DNA of 64,000 bases, taken from positions 6,135,890 through 6,199,889 of the forward strand of contig CM070504.1 in NCBI GenBank assembly GCA_036346375.1, read 5' to 3'. Made by a program: the position numbers and the translations under genes. The DNA is from Guadua angustifolia (Eukaryota > Streptophyta > Magnoliopsida > Poales > Poaceae). How positions within the stretch are numbered: position 1 is the stretch's first letter; each line of letters opens with the position of its first letter. Positions 45,282 to 56,258 of this stretch are shown piece after piece. The notes below the pieces were generated by a model. That model worked only from the letters and a program-made list of their open reading frames with translations, had not been told where the DNA came from and did no database searches.

Positions 45282-48200
45282 TCAAGGGTTCAGGTTATTA
45301 TTGAACAGCTCAGGCAGATGGAAGTTAGTGAGCTTGCTCCTGTTCGTGATGCCACGTGTCTTCTTCTTCATCTTCGGCTTTGGTGGCAAGCCATGCATCT
45401 GGGCCGCTGCGCACCGCTTGGCCATGTTGGTTGCTGGCATGTAGCCGTTCTTCTGGAGCTCCTTCTCAATGTCCAGCATGTCCCGTGGCAACTCCATCTC
45501 CCGGAACAGCTGCTTCAAGTCATCGTCCACCTTGATTTTTAAACAAGGATCATTGGGGTACACAATGTCTTCCTAGGAATCCATGCTTGATAGCCACCAG
45601 GTGTGACCTGAGTCTTTCAGATCCTGAAAAACAGCAAACGAGATTGCACATCAGAATATGACAAGGAAGCACATTCTCATCACTTGCCACAAGAAACCTC
45701 TACATCACATCTTCTACACGGTTGAAGCTAAAAAAAAAAATTCTGTGCTTTCCCAAGGGGTTGTGCTATTGTATAATCCGTCAACTAAAACCCATAATCA
45801 AAGCATTTTCAACTGTTGATATATTTCATTTCCCAACATTAATTTTCATGGCAGCAACAAACATTAAAATCTAACCTTGCCCCCAGCGAGCAGTGCCTCA
45901 CTATCCAAGATGCGACTGTTTATAAAAGCTTGGGCTACCATTAATTGTGCCCAGAGAAATATAGCAGACGTTGATAAACCAGAAAAGGTAGTATTCAGCA
46001 TTACGGGGTAATAAGAATGTAAACAGTAGAAACCCAGGGTAACTGTACTTCTACAAAATACGTACAGAAGAAAGGTTTCGGTCAAAACTCCCAATATTAA
46101 AAATCCCAAGCCTTTGTACACAAGGCTGCTTGATTTCTAAATATTTTACACACATTCACTTCAGTTCGGCCATCAAACTTGATTCACAGCATGCAAAATA
46201 GTATAGCACATAGCAGGTTTCACGAAATCTTAAACGAAGAATAACTTAGTCACCTGCAAATCTTCCAATACACATGGATAAGCATCCTTGACCTCCACAA
46301 CAAGAAGACCCTCAGGAAACTTTCTAATCAAAGAAAGCAATTGATCTTTTCCCTTCAAATCATGCTTGGACTGCATAAGAGCAAATAGCAGGTCAATACA
46401 ATGTAATTCAACCTAAAATAAGATGAAAACCTAGAAAAGACCACCAAACTCTTGCTATCACTTACATAAACTCCCCTCCCACAAAACAGAAACTCAAGTC
46501 AATTTCTAATTCAAAGTGAGAACTTCATTACTCAAAAAACCCGTCACCCTAGAAGGTTTACCTTGCCCACAAGAGCAATCATACAATATTCAGCGTAAAA
46601 AATACTGACAACCCAATGAGACTTTACCTTGTAAGAGAAATGTTTCCCATCAAAGTTTACTTTGGGATTATTCCTCAGGCTGTCAAAGACAGCCTTGTTA
46701 CCATGAATATCAACATAAGTTGCTTCATTTATTTGCTCTGCTGTAAAACCTTGTCTTGTCTGTAAGTTGAGAAGAAAGAGGGACATCAGTTCAGACTGAA
46801 CATATTACAACATTCATCATTACCCAAAGAATAATTAACATTGAAAATTGTCTCACACTAGACTTATGCTTTGCATGATCTAAGGCATCATAGATGACAG
46901 TTACACCTATGTAAAGCATCATCGCTTGTCCAGAAAGGCTCTCTTACCAGCTTGCTTTGCACAATCAATTATACTAACTATTTTGAAAGGCTAGAGCAGC
47001 AAAAGGAAAAATCTCTCACACTTATGGATGGATGAGTTGGAATACTGTTAGACGAGTAATACTGTTAGATGAGTTGGAATACCTTGTAACTGAATTGATG
47101 CGCTGTAGCCTTTCTGTATCATTTGAGAATTTAATGGGCTGTGGTGGTTTTGCTGGAGCAGATGGAGCATTTATTAATTGAGCCCTTGGAGTAATTTGTG
47201 ACTTTGTAGTTAAAGCTTGGCTTGCGGCAATGCTGCACCTCTCCTGCTGTTGTTTAAATTTATTGAGGCGTTCATTCAGAGCCATCTGGACAGATGAGTG
47301 GCAACACTTGATTAAGGATATGGCACATAACAACATATATGATTACATGGAAAAGAAAATCCAATTGTTTCTATGATCTGAGTGAAACCAACATAACAAG
47401 CAATGCATAAATTGCTTTTGCAGACACAATAAACAAAAGTAGATGTGCAACACAAACATGTTGAACTAGCCAGAGTCATGCCGCACTTGTTTCCACTTCG
47501 ATCGTATCCAATAAACTATGTTCATCAATTGATTGGGAAAAATTAGTTTTCAGGTTATCCTATTATCACCATCATAAGTTTCCCTAACATCCAATATCAG
47601 AACCTGCATTGTGGCTTCACTTTGCGTTCAGTGTTTCCTTACGAAGTTACATTCTTGTTTCAACAAAATTTCCTCTACAAGTCAGACTTGTTGTTCTGTA
47701 TTCAGCTTTTGTACTCAATTCATCCAACTGAGGTACTGAACCCGCTTAAAACATATTCCTAACTTACACCCATAACATTCTTCAAATTTTTACAGAAGCC
47801 TAAAAACATTTTGAGCAGTGCCTCAAGAGAAATGATGGACGTCATGCAGTTAAAAGGAAAGGTTGAACACCTTCCCTGACGCCTTGCAGGCTTGCACACA
47901 TCACAACTGATTAGTTCACACTTGAACACCACTACAACATAAAAGTGCAACATACAAGTGAAAAAGCGATACAATAGAGAAGAAGAAAAACATTACCCAG
48001 GCAGTTGACGTTCTAGATAAGAAAATCTTGTACAATAGTTACAGATGGTCAGCTAATCAGGGTATGCTAGTTCTGCAGTGATGTGCTCTCTCTCAGGCAC
48101 ATAGCTAAGGTCAACCTCTGATGACTGATGAATTGAGGATGGCATGACAACAATGATTCACCATCATATTCAGCATCAAACCAAATACAGGATTTCAAAT

Positions 48201-48665
48201 TCTGAGATACACGTTTCATTAGCTAGGCATTAAACCAGTTCATATGAGCATCATCCCAACCGAACTCCATAATTTTGGGGAACGTTCCAAAAGTAAAGTC
48301 GCCAACGGAACGATCACCCTCTCCTATAGGGTTTGATCTCTATAAAGATCCTATCGAATGCTGCTCAAGTTCTATCCGCTCCAATCACAATCTAGCCTAC
48401 GAGACCAAATTCCACGCAGGAATGCAAGCAACTCGGATCAAATCGAGCATCGGATAATTGACGGGGTCTTGAGTTGCGAACCCCTACCGGATCCGCGACG
48501 GCGGAGCCGAACCAGTTCGCTGGATCCTTCGGCCAGATGCCGGCGACGGAGGCCCCTTTCTGCGGTGGAGACCTCGCCGGCGGCCGCGATCTCCTCAGGG
48601 GTCTAGGGTTTCGGCGGTCGGGCGAGGGTAGCGAGACCGAAGAGCGTTTCGCGTTTCGCCAAACT
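45282..48665 (-). pseudogene. Transcription factor TFIIE beta subunit gene, with in-frame stop and missing exon
   Basis: TFIIE beta helps load TFIIH onto the RNA polymerase II preinitiation complex. A 5' leader exon (from about 48,665 to 48,488, GTAGGG donor) precedes four coding exons. 47,083-47,285 starts MALNERLNKFKQQQE and ends IKFSNDTERLQRINSV. 46,628-46,759 has TRQGFTAEQINEATYVDIHG. 46,254-46,370 has SKHDLKGKDQLLSLIRKFPE. 45,282-45,623 has DDDLKQLFREMELPRDMLDI and ends HLPELFNNNLNP. Between the first two coding exons the family has a KSPVGAQIK-type exon that I cannot find, and the phases (2 then 0) do not join without it. In the last exon SSMDS is followed by TAG and then EDIVYPNDP; the family has Gln there, so CAG became TAG. 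The protein would lose its last ~90 residues. Confidence 0.88.
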
Positions 48666-49301
48666 TAAATTTCCTCTTCTCTTAGCGCGTGGCGGATCTC
48701 CATATATACCCCTCTACATTTCAGTTTAAATACAGTTTCTATATAAAATAAAGTAGATTATATGTCGAACAGTAGGATTCTAGACAGCTTCTCTAAAAAT
48801 CAGAATCTAATTTATACACAGAATCAGAAACTGTCACCCATCTGATTCTACGGATTTTGACTCAGATTCTACGAGTTCCGTCTCCCACGAGTCGTCGCAA
48901 GCACAAAGACTTCCGCCGTCGTCTTTAGGCTCCTCCACCATCCTCATCCGCTCATTCGTCACCGACACCGATCAACAATCAATACAGACAATCAGGATTG
49001 CTGAACAACTAGATTCTCCAGTCAGTAGATTCTTCAGACAACCGTTTCTCTAGACAGTTGACTACAATTCAGAATCTGCATAATCAGAAGCTGTTTCGAA
49101 GAGGGACTAATCCGAGTCGGAATCGGGGCGGGTTGACGATAACTAGTTGGGTTGATTACTACATGGGCCTTGATGGGATTTTCGTAATTCGCTTTTCATG
49201 GAGCAAATAGTGTCCAAAATACTTTTTTTTGTTCATACTTCCGCCGTAAAAAAACATAGAGAGTATTTTTTAACAGTAAGACTACAGAACGGTACTTTCT
49301 G
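48666..49301. other. Upstream flank with imperfect inverted motifs
   Basis: AT-rich. GACAGCTTCTCTAAAAATCAG near 48,785 and ACAGCTTCTGATTATGCAG (reverse strand near 49,090) suggest a degenerate MITE between about 48,770 and 49,110, but ends and TSD are not clear. A bidirectional promoter region between the TFIIE-beta gene and the plus-strand exon at 49.3 kb is possible. Confidence 0.3.
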
Positions 49302-49902
49302 ATGGGACACCTCGTCAAAGTACGTCGGCTTCCGCATCTCGGCGGACACGCGTGTCCCCACCTCAACCTTCCTCGAGCATTCCACTCCCGTCACTCCCGC
49401 CTCATGTCGCACCTGTCCAACGAAGGCAGCGTCTCCTTCATGGCGCGCCTGCTCAAGTGCTCCAACCTCGGGGAGGAGACATGCCAACCCACCGTGTACA
49501 GACTCGATAAGGACCTCCCGGTCAACGCCGAAAACGCCTTAAGAAGCAAACTCGCCGCCTTTAGACCCCTCATCCTCCTCGACCTCGGTGAAGCTATTGT
49601 CTATGCTGTCGACCATGGTGCCTTTGTTTAGGGCTGAAAAAAAAGCTCGTTGAGCTGGCTCGGTGGTTCGTTTCAAAATTGCTCCGATTACATTCATTTT
49701 TTTTTAAAATAAAATTTAGTTGATTTGGAATAAGAGTCAACTTCGGCTCGGCTCGTTAGGCTCGGTTCGAAATTGGGTCTCAAACAATACAGGAGACTAT
49801 AATAAATAAGAATAAATTAGTGTCAAAGAAAGTTCGAAAAAAAGTTCATTTGGCTCGTTTTCCACCTCTACCTTTGTTCAAGACGTACTAAATCGACATC
49901 AG
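49302..49902 (+). pseudogene. Unidentified exon interrupted by a hAT MITE
   Basis: The open frame 49,302-49,631 reads through NLGEETCQPTVYRLDKDLP, NALRSKLAAFRPLILLDLGE and AIVYAVDHGAFV, and stops inside the MITE (TAG is made by the element's own first bases). With the MITE and one 8-bp duplication removed, the frame continues QDVLNRHQ and meets a GTAAC donor at 49,903. That suggests a real exon of a gene transcribed to the right, but I do not recognise the protein and see no further exon. The start is only the open-frame limit; the coding part may begin earlier or later. Confidence 0.45.
49629..49870. mobile_element. hAT MITE, 242 bp, perfect TSD CCTTTGTT
   Basis: CCTTTGTT occurs at 49,621-49,628 and 49,871-49,878. 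Left end TAGGGCTGAAAAAAAAGCTCG, right end reversed TAGAGGTGGAAAACGAGCC. Inside are GCTCGGCTCGTTAGGCTCGG motifs known from grass hAT MITEs. The perfect duplication indicates a comparatively young insertion. Confidence 0.92.
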
Positions 49903-50130
49903 GTAACATCCTAAGTTTTGTATTTTGTTATTATAGTATTGTTATTTGTGCATTTTATAAATTTTCGGAATTTATTTGGATTTATTTTGTAATTTTGGAT
50001 TATGGCCAATATGGAAAGTAGTTGAATATTTGAAAAGATAAAATAAAATTTTCTTACAAATATTTTGCCGCCCACTGAAGGTAGGCCGTAACTATCCCGA
50101 ATTTGCCGCTCACGTCTGCTTTAACTCCAA
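49903..50130. other. AT-rich spacer, no feature
   Basis: Follows the GTAAC donor; could be intron of the unidentified gene. No other structure seen. Confidence 0.3.
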
Positions 50131-50890
50131 TGTCGGCGTACTTTACGCTAGGGTACCCTCTTCGCCACAGACAAGACCGGCCCACGTGGCGGCATGGCGA
50201 GCAGGCGGGCGATCAGGCCCCACTCGCCGAGCGGCCAGTCCAAGTGCCGGCCTGACGTGCAGGCGGGCGATCTGACCCCACTCGCCAGGCCACGCGGGCG
50301 ACCAAAAGGATGAGAAGGAGGCTTCGCCTCGAAGTCTCCTTCCCCTGACACGCTGTGTCAGAGCGATTGATTGCGAATAGTTCTGCTGTTGACACGACGG
50401 CAGCCCATCCCTCTAATGCATCACACCTAACCCATCGCAGGAAAGTCACATCCCGGGCGAAGCCAAACAGCATCACGGAGAATGAGGCTTGGGGGATAGG
50501 ACTACAGTGATGGGTGTAATAAATGAATCATAGATCAGTATGATGTCACCTTCTCACCTACTCGAGCCAAACCAGTCTATATAAGAGAGCTCTGATGCAT
50601 GGAGGAAGAGGGACGGACGAAAAAACAAAGGGAACTGATGAAAAAACGAGCAGAAAATCTACGGGAAAAATATTGTAACCGGCTCAATATACATCAACAA
50701 ATATCTAGCAGGACGTAGGGCTGTTACCCATACTAGGGGTTTGAACCTGGGTACATTGGTGTGTTCTTTGATCTGTTGATCTCTGGATCCCTCGCGGGAG
50801 AGCCATTAGGGTGTCCGACCGCGAAGACGCTCTCTACCGAACCTTATTCTCCGTCCTGGGAGAAATCCTGTTCGGCGAAATATGCCGACA
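50131..50890 (+). repeat. LTR of a different gypsy-type family, 760 bp
   Basis: Starts TGTCGGCGTACTTTACGC and ends GGCGAAATATGCCGACA (inverted TGTCGGC(G/A)TA ends). TATATAAG at about 50,579 and GGGTTTGAACCTGGGTA near 50,738 are LTR-like promoter/U5 features. The flanking five bases (TCCAA, TTCAC) do not match, so it is not a clean solo LTR; it may be the remaining LTR of a truncated element. Its sequence differs from the 15-kb element's LTRs beyond the ends. Confidence 0.7.
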
Positions 50891-51111
50891 TTCACTATTT
50901 AAGGGTCTTGGTAACCGCCAGTTGAATGCACGACTTGGATCCCGAGCTTGACCCCTCCAAGCGGAAGCTGATTCCTTACCCCCTAGCTCGAGGTCATAAG
51001 GGAGCCGCGCGGTCCACGTTGTGGTCAAAGGCTTCACAGCTCGAGCTCAAGTTAGGGGCTTGTTGACCATCCGTTGACCAGGCAGGAATTTCCCAGTCCC
51101 CGACAAGAACG

Positions 51112-52235
51112 TTGGAAGGATTGCTACTGAGATGCCTTGGAGCTGATGAAGCTAGAATAACGATGGGAGAAGTGCACGAAGGTATCTGTGGATCTCATCA
51201 ATCGGCTTATAAAATGAAATGGATACTTAGACGCATGGGGTATTTTTGGCTGACGATGTTGAAAGATTGTTTTCAATATTATAAGGGATATCAGATTTGT
51301 CAGAAGTTCAGCAACGTGTAACTTGCACCAGCATCGGCTTTGCATCCGATTATTAAACCATGGTCGTTCAGAGGATGGGGAATAGATATTATCGGCCAAA
51401 TATTTTCAGCTTCCAGCAAAGGCCATAAGTTCATTTTGACCATAACGGATTATTTTTCCAAGTGGGTTGAGGCTATACTCCTTAAGAAAGTTACGAATGT
51501 CGAGACTATTGGATTCATCAATGAGCACATTATTCATCGGTTTGGTATCTCACAAACTATCACGACCGATCAAGGTACTGTGTTCATGTCCGAGGAGTTC
51601 CAAACTTTCGCTAAGAGCCTAGGTATCAAGTGGCTCAATTCATTGCCTTATTATGCTCAGGCTAATGGACAAACCGAGTCATCTAATAAAATGTTAATTA
51701 AGCTAATTAAAAGGAAAATTGATGAGAAACCAAGGAATTGGCACTCGACTTTATCGGAGTCATTGTGGGCATATCGGCTAGCATATTATGGATCAACAAA
51801 ACTATCATCATATCTGCTAGTTTATGGTCAAGATACCATTTTGCCTGTGGAAATTAATATTGTCTTAGTACGAGTGGCCAGGCAGAATGATTTATTGACT
51901 TATAAAGAGTTGATGCTCGATAACCTAGATGACTTGGCAGAATTGCCTTATGTACGCTGGATCGGCTTAAGAAGAATAAGATAAGAGTTGCAAAAGCATA
52001 TAAGAAAGGGTTGTTCCCAAATTCTTCAGTGAAACTAATCTAGTTTGGAAGACTATACTATCCATTGGATCTAGGGATAATCGATTCGATAAGTGGTCTC
52101 CTACGTGGGAGGACCATACAGAATAAATCGGCTTGTTGACGGAAATTCATATATACTTGAAGCGTTGGAAGGAGCTGTGTTGCCCAATGTGATCAATGGA
52201 AAATACTTGAAAAAATATTATCCTAGCGTATGGAT
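51112..52235 (+). pseudogene. Integrase of the second Tat element
   Basis: The zinc-binding part is readable (EVHEGICGSHQSAYKMKW, then YKGYQICQK), followed by a TAA at about 51,319. The core keeps all three catalytic acidic residues: RGWGIDIIGQIF, SQTITTDQGTVF and QANGQTESSNK. Conserved DYFSKWVEAILLKKVTN lies between. From 51,985 the C-terminal part is broken by frameshifts, but WSPTWE and KYLKKYYPS are still visible, the usual gypsy pol end. The DDE active site is intact but the stop and frameshifts make the gene non-functional as read. Confidence 0.9.
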
Positions 52236-52399
52236 TGGATCTTAATCGGTTATGATTGAAAAACGCTTTGGAAGCCAAGTTAACTCGTTGCAGTTAACTA
52301 TGGATAAATTGAACGACAAGGCAAATAATCAATTGACCGGTCGATTAAAATAAGTTAATATTATAAAAGTATTGTTTTAAAAGACAACTGTATCATAGG

Positions 52400-55325
52400 A
52401 TATGCTTGAAAAAAGTTTACAAGCCGGACCCAAGAAGCCTTGCCCCCAAAGCCGACAGCGCGGCGGCTGCTTTGGCGATGGTTTCTTGAATTGCGTCAAC
52501 AATCTGTTAGTCTGCTTTGGCGCTGCTAGGCACAGAAATTATCTTTGCCGATTGTTCCTTAACCTTCGCCACCGCCAGGCCAATTTCATGCTTCTGGTCT
52601 TTAAGAGAGGTGGCCGCTGCGATAAGCTGGGTTTGCCCATCGGCTAGTTGCTTGTGCAGTTTGGCTAACTCTTTTTCTAGGATCTTCTTGGCTGATTCTA
52701 GCTTTTGAATGAGCCTTGGTCAATTTGAGGGCCAGAGTATCTTCGTCATTTTTTTCTTTTTCGCCTTGGCATCTGCCACCATTTTGTCCAGGATTTGCCG
52801 ATCGGCCTCTTGTGCCTCCCTCTGAGCAATCCTAGATTTGGCTGCTTCGACCTCCACTTTCTTGTCGTCTAGGTGACAGACGTTCAGGAGTGCACTCATG
52901 GCCTCAGGGGGGAGGTCGGCTTCCACGGCAGCCATTGCGTCTTGGAGGGGCTACGTGTCGTTCAATAGATCGGCTTTAGGCTGCATTATTTGGTGGAAAA
53001 GCTTGTTCAACCTTTCTTGCATGTTTGGCACTAAAGTAACTGTAGTCGATGCTTCCATCGACACTTTAAGAATTTTCTTTATGTTAGCAGGATAGTCATC
53101 TGTCGCTATGATCTCTGGGTCATCTAGCTCGTCCAATGTGAAGCCAAGCAAGTCTACTAGTTCGGACGATGCCAAAAGGGGGGTCATCGGAGCTGATGGC
53201 ATCGGCTGAAGAGACGGCGAAGCCACTGAGGATGTGCATTGGAGGTTGGCTAAGATGTTGGCCACTTGCATCGATACAGCCGCCTGGAAGATAAGGATAA
53301 ATGATAAGCCAATCAATTGTTGTTCTGTTTGAAGAATTGTCAGAAGTGACTTACCCCTCCAATGGCCGATGTGTGTGGGAAGCTCTCTGCACTCTGCTCT
53401 TGAGGTTTTGAGCCCTTTTTGGTGGGGACTTTAGTGGGCTTGGCCTTCTTCTTTTCTGGAGATAAATCAGCCAAGGATCAGTATCATAAAGGAAAGTAGA
53501 GATTTAAAGTAACCATCGGTCGAAAATATACGTACTCGACTGCTGCTGTTTTACAATTTCTGACAACGAGGGACTTTGAATCCCTAAGGTGCCAGAAGTG
53601 TAGCCCGTGAGGCCCGTCGACTGATGGGGCCATTTGCTGGGGTGACCACTGCCCGATGGGCCCGTAGCAGCCTTTTTACCTGTTGCCTTTATCTACATAA
53701 AGGAATAAGTCGATTAGTAGCCAGCACTACGCAAAAGAAAAAAGAGGAAATCATTTGAAAAGTCGATACCTCTCTAGTGATATCTACAGAAGAGTTAGTG
53801 TAACTAGAGGAACTATCATCCTCGCTTGAGTCACCGCTAGGGACTATTGTCAGCTCATGAAAGTTAGGAAGAAATTTACTAATAATAGACGACTAAGTCC
53901 TGTCCAGATAAAGAGCTTCTACAATTGATGATCACCAAGCAGAAAATTGGCCCGCCTGACGAGAGTTCAAGAAAAAATATGGTAAGTTCTCAATCTAAAG
54001 CTCGTCGGCTATCTCCAGCACAATGCTTGCTGTAGCAGCATTTCGCACTCTGACTCTAGGCTGAAGCCGATCAAGAAGTGGCACGCTTGGAATAACTTGA
54101 CCAAAGCCCAACTGTCGAGCATAAATTGAAGGGTGGTAAAATTCATATGATGGCTGGAATGTCCGATTTTTGGTGTTAAGGCTGACATGAAGTATGCTTG
54201 AGGAGATGAAAATTTTATACAAGTCCAGTATCGATTGAGGCATCAAGGAGCTATCAGTCTCCAAATGAAGGAAAGATGGGCACTGATAGTCGGCCACGCT
54301 ACTATAACTGAAAAAATCCTGTTAGCTGAAATTTGCACTGTCCAGTTGCAAGAAGAATGTCACACATTTTTTCAGGCCAACAGGGGTAATTTTCATTTCA
54401 TTCCCTGAACACATGATGAATCTTTCGCCATGAGATCGGCTAGCTCTAAATTGGAGGATTGCATTTTCTAGAGTGTCTTTGCATGGGAAAGCCATGTCTT
54501 CTGTAGGCTCCGAAACAAGAGATCAGCTAAATAAGAAATATAGCCAGATCTGAATAAACCACAAGGGCCCTCCTATATTGTCAATGACAAAACTGGCAAA
54601 ATCTAAGAATAGCTGACTTTGTATGATGTACATCATCTGCTAAACTGTCCCTAGTAACATTTTGCCTAGGGCAAACCGACACCCCTCCACCAGACGCTCT
54701 ACTATCAGTTGATACACTTGTGTCGGTCCAAGAGAAGCCCCACAAAATAGAAACCTATCCAGCCATAAGTTTAAAAAGGTGACATGCTCTTCATCCGATA
54801 CCAGCCCGTTCACTTTATTGTTGTTCTGGATGTACTTGCTCCATCCTTCGCCCTTGGACTGGATCAACTTAAATCTTGGCTTGCCACTATAAACCGATAT
54901 CTGCTCGTCGTCCGACCCAAGGCAACACAACTAAGCTAAATCTAGAAGGGTTGGGCCGATGGGGCCAATGCGGAACAAAAAGGTATTGAATGTTTCTGAC
55001 CAGAAATAGTAGGCCATGCCACTAAGGGCTCGTTGGCTTCTAGATCAGCTAGAGAAAGGGGAAGACACTCCGCTATACTCATCCTTTCCCACATCTTTCT
55101 TTTTTGGGCTGATACACGAATATACCCAGACCTCCACCCTTTGAGCGTTGTTGGCCAAGCTCTGAAACTCTTGCTCCATTCCTCTACGTTATAACCAGCA
55201 GCCGATAGCGGGAGTCTAGCAATTTCTTTGTTTATGACTGTATCGGTATCTAAACTCCCTATCAGGCCTAGGTAATATTGGTCATCACTGTCAGGAATCG
55301 GAATAAGTATCTGGTTGGGATCCAT
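52400..55325 (-). pseudogene. Antisense accessory gene with plant mobile domain (PMD) and coiled coil
   Basis: On the minus strand a start at 55,325 opens MDPNQILIPIPDSDDQYYLG and continues EEWSKSFRAWPTTLKGWRSG to 54,942. After a frame change, KLIQSKGEGWSKYIQNNNKV, SDEEHVTFLNLWLDRFLFCG and VERLVEGCRFALGKMLLG match the plant mobile domain (aminotransferase-like, PF10536-type), also found in antisense ORFs of Tat elements and in the host MAIN/MAIL1 proteins. Segments to the left (53,316-52,951: LLASSELVDLLGFTLDELDD; 52,935-52,720: Lys/Ala-rich coiled coil) look like the C-terminal part. Several stops and short introns interrupt it. The function in the element is unknown. Confidence 0.72.
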
Positions 55326-55619
55326 TTAGCCAATCTGAAGAGAAGTTGATTGAGAAACTTGAATGTGACAGCAGAAAGAAGTCGATTTCAAATGGCCAGA
55401 GAGACTGAAGAGGTGAAAATGATAGTGGGGGCCACATATTTATAGCACGGTAAAATTTTTGAAACAATGGGAAGAATTTTGAAGCGACACGTGTAGTAAA
55501 AACGCAGCGAGAATTTTATGGTGCCATTAATGCAACGGTCGCTGGTAGAAACTTTCTGCTAAGCCAACGTCGAACAAGTCGATGGTTAGGATTTTTGGAA
55601 GATCACAAGTTATCTTCCA

Positions 55620-55632
55620 AAAATGGGGCATT
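55620..55632 (+). other. Polypurine tract of the second Tat element
   Basis: AAAAATGGGGCATT directly precedes the LTR start TGTTTGCAC. Position and composition fit the plus-strand primer site. Confidence 0.65.
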
Positions 55633-56258
55633 TGTTTGCACTAAAATTTTGTAGGTGCAGTTAAAATCGGCAATTCGAGATCAACGGGATACGGACATGA
55701 CATGATTTAAAGATATTTGGAAACGGAAATTATTACGAAAATAGAGGCCGATACGAATTCTACTTTTAAGACGTGTTGTAATAGGACTCGATCGGCCGAT
55801 GAGTATAAAAGATGGACAAGGCCGGCGAAAGGAACACAGACAAAAAAATCAATCAAATCTGCATTTACTTTCATCTTTCTGTTGACTAAGAGTAGTTCTA
55901 TAATTTAGTCTTCTTGTAATTTGATCTTGATCAATAAAGTTGCGCATCGCCGATTATTGGTCTTCGTCGATTACACCCCAGGTCTGATTCTCTGATTTTG
56001 CTATGCATCGCTTTTTCAGAGTATTTGCCTTTACTCTTTGATTAGCCTTAATCGACTGATTAGATCTGGTTCTAGCTTTGTTTTGATCGACTTGTTGCTG
56101 GTCAAATTTAAGCCGATTGCTCCAAGAAATTAGCTTTAGGCGAATTTCACACCTTCTCTTTACCGATTGCAGGGTCAAATCGGTTGGCATGCTCTGAACC
56201 AGGTGTTCGTCTGATATGCTATAACCGAAAATCCTACTTCAAGTTTTTGGCGCCAATA
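55633..56258 (+). repeat. 3' LTR of the second Tat element, 626 bp
   Basis: Starts TGTTTGCACTAAAATTTTG and ends TTGGCGCCAATA. Contains AGTATAAAAG near 55,802, AATAAAGTTGCGCATCGCC and CCGATTGCAGGGTCAAATCG, shared with the solo LTRs at 34,551 and 40,183. So three members of one LTR family lie in the window. Confidence 0.85.

Larger units (their letters stand above)
51066..56258 (+). mobile_element. 5'-truncated second Tat-lineage retrotransposon
   Basis: The order integrase (plus strand), antisense plant-mobile-domain gene (minus strand), PPT and 3' LTR matches the 3' half of a Tat-lineage element. gag, protease and reverse transcriptase are missing; truncation lies near 51,066-51,110, next to unrelated LTR-like sequence. 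Because its LTR family is different, it is not a copy of the 15-kb element. Confidence 0.85.

Noticed and set aside
50730..50760. GGTTTGAACC resembling a tRNA B-box
   Set aside because: It lies in LTR sequence, and no A-box, anticodon stem or acceptor stem pairs around it.
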